Assembly (NCBI RefSeq): GCF_900105155.1
Contig: NZ_LT629762.1
Span: forward strand, 4,907,501 to 4,971,500
Direction of reading: 5' to 3'
Source: Pseudomonas prosekii
GTDB taxonomy: Bacteria > Pseudomonadota > Gammaproteobacteria > Pseudomonadales > Pseudomonadaceae
DNA: 64,000 bases
Part shown: positions 25,855 to 35,169 of the stretch, piece by piece
Layout of the letters: every line of letters starts with the position of its first letter
Position numbering within the stretch: the stretch's first letter is position 1
The notes under the pieces: generated by a model
Told to the model about the DNA's origin: nothing
Seen by the model: only the letters and a program-made list of their open reading frames with translations
Database searches by the model: none
Made by a program: the position numbers and the translations under genes

Positions 25855-27816
25855 TTATTCGACCTCCAGCAAAATCTGCCGATTTTTTACCTGATCGCCG
25901 ACCCGTACCTGCAAGCGTTTGAGCACGCCGTCGATGCCGGATTTCAGCGGATGCTCCATTTTCATGGCTTCCAGCACCACCAGCAGCTGGCCTTTGCTGA
26001 CCGTGCTGCCTTCGCTGACCAATACATCGACAATCGCCCCGTCCATCGGTGCCTTGAGCGTGCCGGAGCTGACGCTGGCCTGACTGCTGACCGCTGATTG
26101 CGTGCGATCTTCCAGGCGCAAACTGCCGGGGCGGGTGAACAGCCACAATTGTCGGCCATCGAGACGATAGGCGTGACGTTGGCGCATGCCATCGATCTCG
26201 ACGGTGGCCCAGCGGCCATCGCTGTGAACGATCTGCAGGTCCACTGCACGCTCACCGACCTGCAAGCTATACGGCTCGCCGGCGACGGCGTGCAACTCCA
26301 CCGTCCAATTTTGCTCTTCGGCGCCGAGGCGATAGTGCAGCGGCACGCTGGCGTTGTTGCGCCAACCGGCGCGCGGGGCAGGGTGCTGTTGCGCGCCGGC
26401 CTGGTACAGCAGCGCCGTGGCAAGGGCCAATTCTTCGGCGCTTGCAGCATGAGGATGCAGGCAAGGGTGCTCGGCAAAGTGCGTGGGGATAAACCCGGTG
26501 CTGAATTCGCCGCTGATGAATTGCGGGTGTTGCAGCAGGCTGGCGAGCAGCCGCTGATTGCTTTGCACTCCGAGCAAAACGCTGTCCTGCACCGCGCGCA
26601 ACAACTTGCGCCGGGCTTCTTCGCGGGTCGCGCCATGGGCGATCAGTTTGCCGAGCAGCGGGTCATAAAAAGCGCTGACCTGCTGACCTTCGAGCAAACC
26701 ATGGTCGATCCGCACGCCGCTTTGCAGTGCCGGTTCCCAGGCATTTATGTGCCCGGTTTGCGGGAGGAACCCCTGGGCCGGGTCTTCGGCATACAAACGC
26801 ACTTCGATCGCATGTCCAGTGAGTTGCACCTGCTCCTGACTCAGCGGCAAGGGCAATCCTTCGGCGACGTGCAACTGCCACGCCACGAGGTCGAGGCCGG
26901 TGATCAGTTCGGTCACCGGGTGCTCCACTTGCAGGCGTGTGTTCATTTCCAGAAAGTAGAATTGCCCCCGCGCATCGAGGAGGAATTCGACGGTGCCGGC
27001 GCCGACGTAATTCACCGCGCGTCCGGCCTTGAGCGCCGCTTCGCCCATGGCGTGGCGCAGTTCGGCGGTCATCACCGGGCACGGCGCTTCCTCGATGACC
27101 TTCTGGTGGCGGCGCTGGATCGAACAGTCGCGTTCACCGAGGGAAATGAGGTTGCCGTGCTGGTCGCCGAAGACCTGGACTTCAACGTGGCGCGGATCGA
27201 TCAGCGCTTGTTCGAGAATCAGTTCAGCGCTGCCAAAACCGTTCAGTGCTTCCGAGCGCGCGGTGCGCAGTTGTTCGAGCAATTCGCTGGCCTCGTGCAC
27301 CAGGCGCATGCCGCGTCCGCCGCCGCCGGCACTGGCCTTGATCATCAGCGGATAACCGATGCGCCCGGCTTCGCGGCTGAGGGTAGCGTCGTCCTGCTCG
27401 GCGCCCTGATAGCCTTTGATGCAGGGCACCCCGGCGTCGAGCATGGCAAGTTTCGACAGGCGTTTGCTGCCCATCAATTCGATCGCTTGCGGGCTGGGGC
27501 CGATAAGAATCAGGCCGGCCTGCTGACAGGCAAGGGCGAACCCGGCATTTTCGGAAAGGAAGCCATAACCGGGGTGAATTGCCTCGGCACCGCTGCGGCG
27601 CGCGGCGTCGATGATCGCCGGGATATTCAAGTAGGACTGCTGCACCGGAGCGGCGCCGATGTTCACTGCCTGGTCGGCCATTTGCACGTGCAGAGCATCG
27701 GCGTCGGCATCGCTGAACACGGCGACGGTGCGATAGCCCAGAGCCTGGGCGGTGCGCTGGATGCGGCAGGCGATTTCACCGCGGTTGGCGATCAGGATTT
27801 TGTTGAATCCGGGCAT
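25855..27816 (-). CDS. atuF: Geranyl-CoA carboxylase, biotin-containing alpha subunit
   Basis: 653 residues: biotin carboxylase (ILIANRGEIACRI at the N terminus, ATP-grasp glycine loop KASAGGGGRGMRL, RDCSIQRRHQKVIEEAPCP, EMNTRLQVEHPVTE), a linker region, and a C-terminal biotinyl domain with the modified Lys in VLEAMKMEH. It carboxylates biotin for transfer to geranyl-CoA in acyclic terpene breakdown. By sequence alone it could be the leucine-pathway LiuD; the cluster with atuA and atuB decides for Atu. Start ATG at 27816. A REPIN lies between it and atuE. Confidence 0.87.
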   Translation of the reverse strand: MPGFNKILIANRGEIACRIQRTAQALGYRTVAVFSDADADALHVQMADQAVNIGAAPVQQSYLNIPAIIDAARRSGAEAIHPGYGFLSENAGFALACQQAGLILIGPSPQAIELMGSKRLSKLAMLDAGVPCIKGYQGAEQDDATLSREAGRIGYPLMIKASAGGGGRGMRLVHEASELLEQLRTARSEALNGFGSAELILEQALIDPRHVEVQVFGDQHGNLISLGERDCSIQRRHQKVIEEAPCPVMTAELRHAMGEAALKAGRAVNYVGAGTVEFLLDARGQFYFLEMNTRLQVEHPVTELITGLDLVAWQLHVAEGLPLPLSQEQVQLTGHAIEVRLYAEDPAQGFLPQTGHINAWEPALQSGVRIDHGLLEGQQVSAFYDPLLGKLIAHGATREEARRKLLRAVQDSVLLGVQSNQRLLASLLQHPQFISGEFSTGFIPTHFAEHPCLHPHAASAEELALATALLYQAGAQQHPAPRAGWRNNASVPLHYRLGAEEQNWTVELHAVAGEPYSLQVGERAVDLQIVHSDGRWATVEIDGMRQRHAYRLDGRQLWLFTRPGSLRLEDRTQSAVSSQASVSSGTLKAPMDGAIVDVLVSEGSTVSKGQLLVVLEAMKMEHPLKSGIDGVLKRLQVRVGDQVKNRQILLEVE

Positions 27817-27856
27817 GGGGAATTTCCCTTGGTTTATGCGGTGAATTTCAGGGCTT

Positions 27857-27923
27857 CTTCGCGGGCAAGCCTCGCTCCTACAGAGGAATATATTTCCTGT
27901 AGGAGCGAGGCTTGCCCGCGAAG
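27857..27923. repeat. REPIN inside the atu operon (between atuE and atuF)
   Basis: Two near-perfect inverted arms (CTTCGCGGGCAAGCCTCGCT and its complement) around a short AT-rich centre (GAGGAATATATTTC). It occupies most of the 110-bp gap between the atuE stop and the atuF start. Confidence 0.92.
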
Positions 27924-27926
27924 CTT

Positions 27927-28724
27927 TTAAGGCGCCCACCCCGGCTTGCGTTTCTGCACAAACGCCATGGTTCCCTCGACCCCTTCATCACCCTTCACCG
28001 CGTCGCTGAACCACTGCGCCGCTTGATCGAGCAGCGCATCGGCCGGCTCGCCGGCGCTTGCCAGCAACAGTTTTTTGGTCAGCGCGTTGGCCTCCGGCGC
28101 GCAGCACAACACGTGCGCCAACACCTCTTCGAGACGTTCGGCCAGTGCTTGCGGATCATGCTCGACAAAATGCACCAGCCCCAGACGTTTTGCCTGAACG
28201 CCATCGAACCGCGCCGCCGTCAGCGCCAACCGGCGCGCCTGCGTCAGGCCGATGCGCTGGACCACAAACGGTGCGATCTGCGCCGGCAGCAAACCGAGGC
28301 TGGTTTCCGGCAAACCGAATTGCGCCTGATGATCGGCCAGCGCCACATCGCTGACACACGCCAGGCCAAATCCGCCGCCGAGCACCGCACCTTGCAGCAC
28401 GCTAATCACCACTTGCGGCGCGTGTTGCACCTCTTGCAGCAGCGCACCGAACGCGCGGTTCAAATCGCGATAAGCGTCCGGCCCTTCGGCGCGGGCGTTG
28501 GCCATGTCCTTGATGTCGGCGCCGGCGCAAAAGTGTCCGCCCGCGCCGCCGATGACCAAGGCGCGAACGCTGCGGTCTTCGCGCACTGCGGCAAACACCG
28601 CGCGCAGTTCGGCGACCATCTGCAAGCTCATGGCGTTGCGGCTTTGCGGACGATTGAGGGTCAGGTGCAGCACGCCGTTGTGCAGTTCGAGCAGCAGCGT
28701 CTGGCAATCCGGCAGGTTACTCAT
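27927..28724 (-). CDS. atuE: Isohexenylglutaconyl-CoA hydratase (enoyl-CoA hydratase family)
   Basis: 265 residues of the crotonase fold. The oxyanion-hole segments are GGHFCAGADIKDM and VLQGAVLGGGFGLACVSDVA, and GLPETSLGLLP follows. It hydrates isohexenylglutaconyl-CoA, the product of geranyl-CoA carboxylation and isomerisation, in the Atu pathway. The ATG at 28724 overlaps the atuD stop by four bases; the open frame extends further upstream inside atuD but that portion is a reading-frame shadow. The closest alternative is LiuC (methylglutaconyl-CoA hydratase); context favours AtuE. Confidence 0.85.
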   Translation of the reverse strand: MSNLPDCQTLLLELHNGVLHLTLNRPQSRNAMSLQMVAELRAVFAAVREDRSVRALVIGGAGGHFCAGADIKDMANARAEGPDAYRDLNRAFGALLQEVQHAPQVVISVLQGAVLGGGFGLACVSDVALADHQAQFGLPETSLGLLPAQIAPFVVQRIGLTQARRLALTAARFDGVQAKRLGLVHFVEHDPQALAERLEEVLAHVLCCAPEANALTKKLLLASAGEPADALLDQAAQWFSDAVKGDEGVEGTMAFVQKRKPGWAP

Positions 28725-29878
28725 TTGTTTTTCCCCGGCAGGATGCCCATGAGTTTGCAGATGATCCCGAGCATGATTTCGTCGGCGCCGCCGCCAATCG
28801 AGACCAGCCGCACATCGCGGTAGGCGCGGGCCACCGGGTTGTCCCACATGAAACCCATGCCGCCCCAATATTGCAGGCAACTGTCGCTGACTTCGCGGCC
28901 GAGTCGGCCGGCCTTGAGTTTGGCCATCGACGCCAGCCGCGTGACGTCCTGTCCTTTGATGTATTGCTCGGTGGCTTGATAGACCAACGCGCGCAGGCAT
29001 TCGATTTCGGTTTGCAGTTCGGCGAGGCGGAAGTGAATCACCTGATTGTCGATCAGCGCGTTGCCGAAGGTTTTGCGTTCCTTGCAGTATTCGATGGTGC
29101 TGTCGATGCAATATTCGAGGCCTTTGATCATGTTCGCCGCGCCGAACAGGCGTTCTTCCTGGAACTGCAGCATTTGCATCATGAACCCCGCGCCTTCGTG
29201 GCCGATGCGGTTGCGTTGCGGTACGCGCACGTCATCGAAAAACACCTGCGCGGTTTCCGAACTGCGCATGCCGAGCTTGTCCAGATGGCCGCTGAGGCTG
29301 ATGCCCGGGGTGTTCATCGGCAGCATGATCAGCGATTTGTTGACGTGCGGTTTGTCCTCGGAGGTGTTCGCCAGCAGGCAGATGAAATCGGCGCTTGGCG
29401 AGTTGGTGATCCACATTTTGCTGCCGTTGATCACGTAATCGTCGCCGTCCTTGCGAGCGGTGGTTTTCAGCCCGGCGACGTCGGAACCGGCGCCGACTTC
29501 GGAAACGCCGATGCAACCCACTTGCTCGCCGCTGATCGCCGGGCGCAGAAACTCTTCGCGTAACTCGTCCGAGCCAAACCGTGCCAGTGCCGGGGTGCAC
29601 ATGTCGGTCTGCACGCCGATCGACATCGGAATCCCGCCGCAATGAATAGTGCCGAACTCTTCGGCGGCGACGATTGAATAGCTGTAGTCGAGGCCCATGC
29701 CGCCGAATTTTTCCGGTTTGGAGATACCCAGCAAACCTAAATCGCCAGCCTTGCGGAAAATCTCGTGGATCGGAAAACGTCCGGCCTTTTCCCATTCCTC
29801 GACGTGCGGATTGATCTCGTGGTCGACGAATTGGCGGACGGTGCGGCGCAGGGCCTGGTGTTCCTGAGTGAAGATCAT
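28721..29878 (-). CDS. atuD: Citronellyl-CoA dehydrogenase
   Basis: 385 residues of the FAD acyl-CoA dehydrogenase family. Seen: CIGVSEVGAGSDVAGLKTTA and KMWITNSPSADF (FAD-binding middle domain), and the C-terminal helical domain with LQYWGGMGFMWDNPVARAYRDVR. It desaturates citronellyl-CoA to geranyl-CoA, the entry step before carboxylation. The ATG at 29878 has AAGGAG upstream. It lies between the carboxylase beta subunit and the hydratase, the same order as in P. aeruginosa atuCDE. Confidence 0.86.
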   Translation of the reverse strand: MIFTQEHQALRRTVRQFVDHEINPHVEEWEKAGRFPIHEIFRKAGDLGLLGISKPEKFGGMGLDYSYSIVAAEEFGTIHCGGIPMSIGVQTDMCTPALARFGSDELREEFLRPAISGEQVGCIGVSEVGAGSDVAGLKTTARKDGDDYVINGSKMWITNSPSADFICLLANTSEDKPHVNKSLIMLPMNTPGISLSGHLDKLGMRSSETAQVFFDDVRVPQRNRIGHEGAGFMMQMLQFQEERLFGAANMIKGLEYCIDSTIEYCKERKTFGNALIDNQVIHFRLAELQTEIECLRALVYQATEQYIKGQDVTRLASMAKLKAGRLGREVSDSCLQYWGGMGFMWDNPVARAYRDVRLVSIGGGADEIMLGIICKLMGILPGKNK

Positions 29879-29902
29879 TTTTATTGTTCTCCTTGGGCCG
29901 AC

Positions 29903-31519
29903 CTAGAACCGGGCGACGCCGAAACTGTTGGTTTGCAGCGGTCGCACTTCGGCTTCGTGACAGATATCCAGCAAGTAACCGAGCAACGTCCGGGTGTCGC
30001 GCGGATCGATCAAACCGTCGTCCCACAAATTGGCGCTGCCGTAGAGCGCGGTGGACTGGCTGTCGAGTTTTTGCGCGGTGACGTGTTCGAGCATGTCGAG
30101 CATTTTCGGGTCCGGCACCAGGCCGTCCTTGAGCTGCTTGGCTTCGGTGACGATTCGCAACACCTTGCCGGCCTGCGCGCCGCCCATGACCGCCGTGCGG
30201 CTGTTGGGCCAGGCAAAAATGAAGCGCGGGTCGAGGCCGCGACCGCACATGGCATAGTTGCCGGCGCCATACGAGCCGCCGACGACGATGGTCAATTTGG
30301 GCACGCGAGCATTGGCCACCGCTTGAATCATCTTCGCGCCGTGTTTGATCACACCTTGCTGTTCCGACTCGGTGCCGACCATGAAACCGGTGGTGTTATG
30401 GAAAAACAGCAGCGGCGTCTGACTCTGGTCGCACAGCTGGATAAATTGCGCAGCCTTGCTTGCACCCTTGGGCGTGATCGGGCCGTTATTGCCGATAAAA
30501 CCGCAGGCGCGACCTTCTATGTGCAAATGGCCGCAGACGGTTTGCTGATCGAACTCGCCTTTGAATTCGAGGAAGTTCGACGCGTCGGCAATCCGCGCAA
30601 TGATTTCGCGCACGTCGTAGGGCTTTTTCGGGTCATCCGGGATCAGCCCGAGCAACTCGTCGATGGGATAGAGCGGTGCCTGCCAGTGCCGTTCGGGTAA
30701 CCATTGCAGTTGCTCATTCCACGGCAACATGCCGACTATTTCGCGCACTTGACGCACACCATCGGCATCGTTTTCGGCGAGGTATTCGGCGGTGCCGGCG
30801 GTTTGCGCATGCATCTCGGCGCCGCCCAATTCTTCATCGGTGGCGACCTCGCCGGTAGCGGCTTTCAGCAGCGGCGGGCCGGCCAGAAACAGCTTGGCTT
30901 TGCCGCGCACCACCACCACGTAATCCGACAAACCCGGCTGATAGGCGCCGCCCGCCGTGGCCGAGCCGTGCACCACGGTAATCTGCGGCAGCCCCATGGC
31001 CGACATCCGCGCCTGATTGGCGAAACTGCGCGCGCCTTCGACGAAAATCTCGGCGGCGTAATTGAGGTTGGCGCCGCCGCTTTCGGCGAGGGTGATGACC
31101 GGCAGTTTGTTTTCCATGGCGATCTGTTGCAGGCGCAGGGATTTTTTCAGACCGCTGGGGGAAATGGTCCCGCCCTTGATCGCGCTGTTGTTTGCCACCA
31201 CCAGCACGCGCACGCCGGATACGTAGCCGATCCCGGCGATCAAGCCGCCACCGGCCGAGCTGCCGTCCTTGTCGTCATGCAATTTATAGCCGGCCAGACT
31301 CGCCAGTTCGAGAAACGGCGCGCCGGGATCGAGCAACAGATTCAGGCGCTCACGCGGCAGCAATTGCCCGCGTTTGTCGAATTTGTCTTTAGCCTCGGCA
31401 GCCTTGTTCAGCAAGTTCTGTTCGAGCTGACGAACCTGCTCGATGCCCACCAGCATCGCCGCGCGGTTTTGCTCGAACTGTGCGCTGAACGGGTCGACCT
31501 GGGACTGGATTACCGGCAT
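29903..31519 (-). CDS. atuC: Geranyl-CoA carboxylase, beta (carboxyltransferase) subunit
   Basis: 538 residues, complete for the acyl-CoA carboxyltransferase beta family. N-half: RGQLLPRERLNLLLDPG, VLVVANNSAIKGGTISP and HGSATAGGAYQPGLSDYV. C-half: RACGFIGNNGPITPKGASKAA, PLLFFHNTTGFMVG and KLTIVVGGSYGAGNYAMCGR. Together with AtuF it carboxylates geranyl-CoA at the gamma-methyl group. The paralogous methylcrotonyl-CoA carboxylase subunit is LiuB; assignment rests on the cluster. AAGGAG precedes the ATG. Confidence 0.87.
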   Translation of the reverse strand: MPVIQSQVDPFSAQFEQNRAAMLVGIEQVRQLEQNLLNKAAEAKDKFDKRGQLLPRERLNLLLDPGAPFLELASLAGYKLHDDKDGSSAGGGLIAGIGYVSGVRVLVVANNSAIKGGTISPSGLKKSLRLQQIAMENKLPVITLAESGGANLNYAAEIFVEGARSFANQARMSAMGLPQITVVHGSATAGGAYQPGLSDYVVVVRGKAKLFLAGPPLLKAATGEVATDEELGGAEMHAQTAGTAEYLAENDADGVRQVREIVGMLPWNEQLQWLPERHWQAPLYPIDELLGLIPDDPKKPYDVREIIARIADASNFLEFKGEFDQQTVCGHLHIEGRACGFIGNNGPITPKGASKAAQFIQLCDQSQTPLLFFHNTTGFMVGTESEQQGVIKHGAKMIQAVANARVPKLTIVVGGSYGAGNYAMCGRGLDPRFIFAWPNSRTAVMGGAQAGKVLRIVTEAKQLKDGLVPDPKMLDMLEHVTAQKLDSQSTALYGSANLWDDGLIDPRDTRTLLGYLLDICHEAEVRPLQTNSFGVARF

Positions 31520-31522
31520 GGG

Positions 31523-32422
31523 TTACTCCTTGTCCTTGAGCATGTCTGGCTGCAAGACTTCTGGCTGCAGTACGTCAGGTAAGTAGGCGCGGTGGAAGCC
31601 GTTATAGGATTCGCTGTTCTGCGCCTTGTGAATCGGCCACGCCCGACCGCCCAGGCTCGCCGCGCCATCAATGCGCAAGGTGCTGCCGCTGACAAACGCC
31701 GCCGCCGGGCTGAGCAAAAACACAATCGCCGCGCTGACCTCCGATTCGGTGCCGATGCGCTTGAGCGGCACATGCTCGCGCAGGGTCGGGATCACCGCTT
31801 TGAACGCGCCTTCATAAGTGTCCATGCCACTGGACGCGATCCAGCCCGGCGCCACCGCATTCACCCGCACCCCGGCGTAACCCCATTCGACCGCGGCGGT
31901 TTTGGTCAGGTTGTCCATGCCCGAACGCGATGCGCCGGAATGGCCCATGCCGGGCATGCCGCCCCACATATCGGCGAGCATGTTGACGATGCATCCGCCG
32001 TGTTTGCTCATCGATTGATTGAACACCTCGCGGGCCATCAGGAAACCGCCGACCAGATTGGTGCGCATCACGGTTTCGAAACCTTTCTGATTGATCGCGG
32101 CGAGCGGCGAGGGGTATTGGCCGCCGGCATTGTTGACCAGGCCATGGATCGGTCCGTGTTCGCCAATCAACTCGCTGACCAGTCGCTTGACCGCTTCTTC
32201 CTCGCGAATGTCGCAGGCCTTCCAGTCAGCCTTGCCGCCGTCCTCGCTGATTTCGGCGGCGACTTTTTGCAGTTTTTCAGGCTTGCGCCCGACCAGCAGC
32301 ACATGGGCGCCGAGGGCCGCGAGTTCGTGGGCGGTGCAACGGCCGATACCGCTGCCGCCGCCGGTGACAATAATGGTTTGGCCAGCGAACAGATCGGCTT
32401 TGAAAATCGAGTCGTAAGCCAT
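31523..32422 (-). CDS. atuB: Short-chain dehydrogenase of the Atu pathway
   Basis: 299 residues. The Rossmann start IIVTGGGSGIGRCTAHELAALG, NNAGGQYPSP and the SDR region near the catalytic site are present. Where most SDRs have YxxxK, this protein reads GHSGASRSGMDNLTKTAA, i.e. no tyrosine at the usual place, as in 2,4-dienoyl-CoA reductase-like members. AtuB is proposed to act on citronellol/geraniol-derived intermediates; its exact step is not established. It is three bases from atuC and 12 from atuA, clearly within one operon. Confidence 0.84.
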   Translation of the reverse strand: MAYDSIFKADLFAGQTIIVTGGGSGIGRCTAHELAALGAHVLLVGRKPEKLQKVAAEISEDGGKADWKACDIREEEAVKRLVSELIGEHGPIHGLVNNAGGQYPSPLAAINQKGFETVMRTNLVGGFLMAREVFNQSMSKHGGCIVNMLADMWGGMPGMGHSGASRSGMDNLTKTAAVEWGYAGVRVNAVAPGWIASSGMDTYEGAFKAVIPTLREHVPLKRIGTESEVSAAIVFLLSPAAAFVSGSTLRIDGAASLGGRAWPIHKAQNSESYNGFHRAYLPDVLQPEVLQPDMLKDKE

Positions 32423-32434
32423 GGCAGCGTTCCC

Positions 32435-34225
32435 CTAATTGACCTGGTCGGCGATGCTTTGCGGCACCGGAATCTGGAATTCCAGCAGTTGCTGGGCGAA
32501 CGCCTTGCCTTGCGGATCAATCCGCAGACTGGCGACGCCACCACCGCCGAGGGCGTTTTCCAGGAGGAAATTCAAACTGTCGCTGCCCGGCAGATACCAG
32601 CGTTCAACCCGTCCGTGGATCGGATCGAGCACATGGCGCATCCAATCGACCAACACTTCCGGGGTCAGCGCTTCGGCGATCCACGGCAGAAACTCCGGCT
32701 CGCGCGCCATCACGCCAATGTTGCTGTGATTGCCTTTGTCGCCGGAGCGCGCCACCGCGAGTTTCACCAGCGCCACACTGGCGTCGGCGCGACCGCTCGG
32801 TTTCGCGGGTTCCAGCGGCACTGGCAAATCGGCCGGGTCGAGCGCATCGAGAGTGGGCAGGGCGCAGGGATGGCGTTGACCGTCGAGGTCAATCGTCAGC
32901 GCGCAGGTGCTTTTGTCGATCAGGAACGAGAACAGCCGAATCAGCGGATACACCGTTGGCCGTCCGCCGACAATGCCGGTCAGCCCCGGCGCCATGCCGG
33001 TGGCGGCCTGGGCAATTTCCCGGGAGAACACGATCAGCGCCTGTTTGCTCGGGTGGCGCACCGCCAGTTTGATCACCACTTCACGGCTGTCGAAGCGCTG
33101 GCCGTGCGGGCCATAAGTCGCCTCGCTGCCAAGCAGTTCGATGTTCACTTCGCTGTACGGCGCCCAACCGCGCTGGCGGAAAATCTCCGAGGTCTTGTTG
33201 ATGATTGCTTCGCTGACCCGGCGCGCCTTGTCGACGGCATCGATTCCGGCCATCAGGCAACTGGCGGTGCAGCGAAAACCGTCGAGGTAGGTGGCGCTGA
33301 CCTTGTATTGATCGCTCGGCGGCAAACCTGTGGCGCCGTGCACCCGCACCGCGTTTTTGCCTTGTTGCTGAAGTTTGACCTGGCTGAAATCGCAGACCAC
33401 GTCCGGCAGCAGATACGCTTGCGGGTTGCCGATTTCGTAGAGCATCTGCTCGCCAACGGTCAGCGGTGAGACCAGCCCGCCCGAGCCTTCGGGTTTGCTG
33501 ACGATGAACTGGCTGTCGGCGCTGACTTCGACGATCGGGAAACCGATGTGCTCGTAATCCGGCACCTCGCGCCAATCGGTGAAATTGCCGCCGGTGCACT
33601 GCGCGCCGCATTCGATGATGTGCCCGGCCAGCGCCGCTTGCGCGAGTTTGTCGTAGTCGTGCCACGACCAGGCGAATTCATGCACCAGCGCCGCGCTGAC
33701 CACGGCACTGTCGACCACTCGTCCGGTGATCACGATGTCCGCGTCCAGACGCAGCGCTTCGACGATGCCCGGTGCGCCGAGGTAGGCGTTGGTCGAGACG
33801 CACATCGGCGGCAACGGCACGCCGCTGAACATTTCGCGAATGCCTTGGCTGCCGAGCTGTTTGAACTGCGGTTGCAAGTCATCGCCGAGCAACACGGCGA
33901 TCTTCAGCGCCACGCCAGCCTTGTCGCACGCCGCTTGCAGGGCGGCGGCGCAGGCTTGCGGGTTGATCCCGCCGGCATTGCTGATCACGCGGATTTTCTG
34001 CTCGGCGAGTTGCGGCAATAAAGGTGTGAGCACGTCGATGAAGTCGCTGGCGTAACCGGCCGCCGGGTCTTTCATCCGCGCGCCGGCCATGATCGACATG
34101 GTAATTTCGGCCAGGTAATCGAACACCAGATAGTCCAGGCGCCCGTCGTTGACCAGTTGCGCGGCGGCGGTCGAGGTGTCGCCCCAGAAGGCGCTGGCGC
34201 AACCGATGCGAATTGTTTTTGACAC
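32435..34225 (-). CDS. atuA: AtuA, acyclic terpene utilisation protein (DUF1446)
   Basis: 596 residues from the GTG at 34225, with GGGAG upstream; this start gives [23 protein letters not shown]1446 occupies about residues 5-450 ([48 protein letters not shown]), followed by a C-terminal AtuA-type domain ([19 protein letters not shown]). AtuA is the marker gene of acyclic terpene (citronellol, geraniol) degradation and is not found in the leucine (liu) pathway; its biochemical activity is unknown. It is the first gene of the minus-strand operon. Confidence 0.93.
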   Translation of the reverse strand: MSKTIRIGCASAFWGDTSTAAAQLVNDGRLDYLVFDYLAEITMSIMAGARMKDPAAGYASDFIDVLTPLLPQLAEQKIRVISNAGGINPQACAAALQAACDKAGVALKIAVLLGDDLQPQFKQLGSQGIREMFSGVPLPPMCVSTNAYLGAPGIVEALRLDADIVITGRVVDSAVVSAALVHEFAWSWHDYDKLAQAALAGHIIECGAQCTGGNFTDWREVPDYEHIGFPIVEVSADSQFIVSKPEGSGGLVSPLTVGEQMLYEIGNPQAYLLPDVVCDFSQVKLQQQGKNAVRVHGATGLPPSDQYKVSATYLDGFRCTASCLMAGIDAVDKARRVSEAIINKTSEIFRQRGWAPYSEVNIELLGSEATYGPHGQRFDSREVVIKLAVRHPSKQALIVFSREIAQAATGMAPGLTGIVGGRPTVYPLIRLFSFLIDKSTCALTIDLDGQRHPCALPTLDALDPADLPVPLEPAKPSGRADASVALVKLAVARSGDKGNHSNIGVMAREPEFLPWIAEALTPEVLVDWMRHVLDPIHGRVERWYLPGSDSLNFLLENALGGGGVASLRIDPQGKAFAQQLLEFQIPVPQSIADQVN

Positions 34226-34280
34226 AGTCGACTCCCTGGCAGTTTTTATCATCAGCTGCGGCAGAACGGTTTCGAGACTA

Positions 34281-34296
34281 CCAAGCAAGCGCTTGG
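34281..34296. promoter_or_regulatory. AtuR operator half, site 1
   Basis: CCAAGCAAGCGCTTGG, containing the palindrome CAAGCGCTTG. Its exact reverse complement occurs 27 bp away. It lies between atuA and atuR, where P. aeruginosa AtuR is known to bind two inverted repeats. Confidence 0.85.
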
Positions 34297-34323
34297 TTTG
34301 TAAACGTCTGAAATATCTTCTTC

Positions 34324-34339
34324 CCAAGCGCTTGCTTGG
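34324..34339. promoter_or_regulatory. AtuR operator half, site 2
   Basis: CCAAGCGCTTGCTTGG, the exact reverse complement of site 1, separated from it by 27 bp (34297-34323). The pair can control both divergent promoters. Confidence 0.85.
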
Positions 34340-34427
34340 TCGTCCTCGCCAGCTTAAATTGCCCGCGCAATCCCGCTGTTTTCGCGGCGAGCGGCGCATT
34401 TGATTGATCGACTGTAGGAGAGAACGG

Positions 34428-35054
34428 GTGGACGAGCAAAAAGCCCTGACGGTGATGCGCGAATTGGTCGACGACGGCCGATTGACCGACCCGGACAGCG
34501 CTCGCGGCAAATTGCTGCAAGTGGCGGCTCACCTGTTCCGTAATAAAGGTTATGAACGCACCACCGTGCGCGATCTGGCTGGCGCGGTGGGGATTCAGTC
34601 GGGGAGCATTTTTCATCACTTCAAGAGCAAGGACGAAATCCTCCGCGCGGTGATGGAAGAAACCATTCGCTACAACACCGCGTTGATGCAGGCCGCTCTG
34701 GCCGAGTCCGACAACGTCCGCGAGCGCGTGCTGGCGCTGATTCGCTGCGAATTGCAGTCGATCATGGGCGGCAGCGGCGAAGCGATGGCGGTGCTGGTGT
34801 ATGAATGGCGCTCGTTGTCCGAAGAGGGTCAGGCGCAGGTGCTGGCCTTGCGCGATATTTATGAAGAGATCTGGCTGCAAGTACTCGGCGAGGCGAAAGC
34901 GGCCGGGTTTATTCGCGGCGACGTGTTCATCACCCGGCGTTTCCTCACGGGCGCGTTGTCCTGGACCACCACCTGGTTTCGTGCCGGCGGCGGTTTGAGC
35001 CTCGATCAATTGGCCGATGAGGCGTTGATTCTGGTGCTTGAAGAGAAGCAGTGA
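34428..35054 (+). CDS. atuR: TetR-family repressor of the atu cluster
   Basis: 208 residues. I chose the GTG at 34428, preceded by AGGAGA at six bases. The N-terminal TetR helix-turn-helix is [20 protein letters not shown] followed by [18 protein letters not shown]. The C-terminal ligand domain is typical of the LiuR/AtuR/PsrA group that senses acyl-CoA-type inducers. It is divergent from atuA, and two mutually inverted 16-bp repeats lie in the intervening region. It probably represses both itself and atuABCDEF until terpene intermediates accumulate. Confidence 0.9.
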   Translation: MDEQKALTVMRELVDDGRLTDPDSARGKLLQVAAHLFRNKGYERTTVRDLAGAVGIQSGSIFHHFKSKDEILRAVMEETIRYNTALMQAALAESDNVRERVLALIRCELQSIMGGSGEAMAVLVYEWRSLSEEGQAQVLALRDIYEEIWLQVLGEAKAAGFIRGDVFITRRFLTGALSWTTTWFRAGGGLSLDQLADEALILVLEEKQ

Positions 35055-35169
35055 CGCGTCTGTCTCGGCGGTTAACGGGTTAAATAAGCGGTTGGAACTG
35101 GCTAAGTAGGCGAAACCGCCTAGTTTGAATGAATTGATGCGTTATTTTTTTGGGGAGTGGTTTGTTTTG

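Noticed and set aside
25855..34225. Interpretation as the leucine/isovalerate (liu) cluster
   Set aside because: The carboxylase subunits, dehydrogenase and hydratase resemble Liu enzymes, but AtuA (DUF1446), the AtuB-type SDR, gene order and the divergent TetR regulator with two inverted repeats identify the atu cluster.
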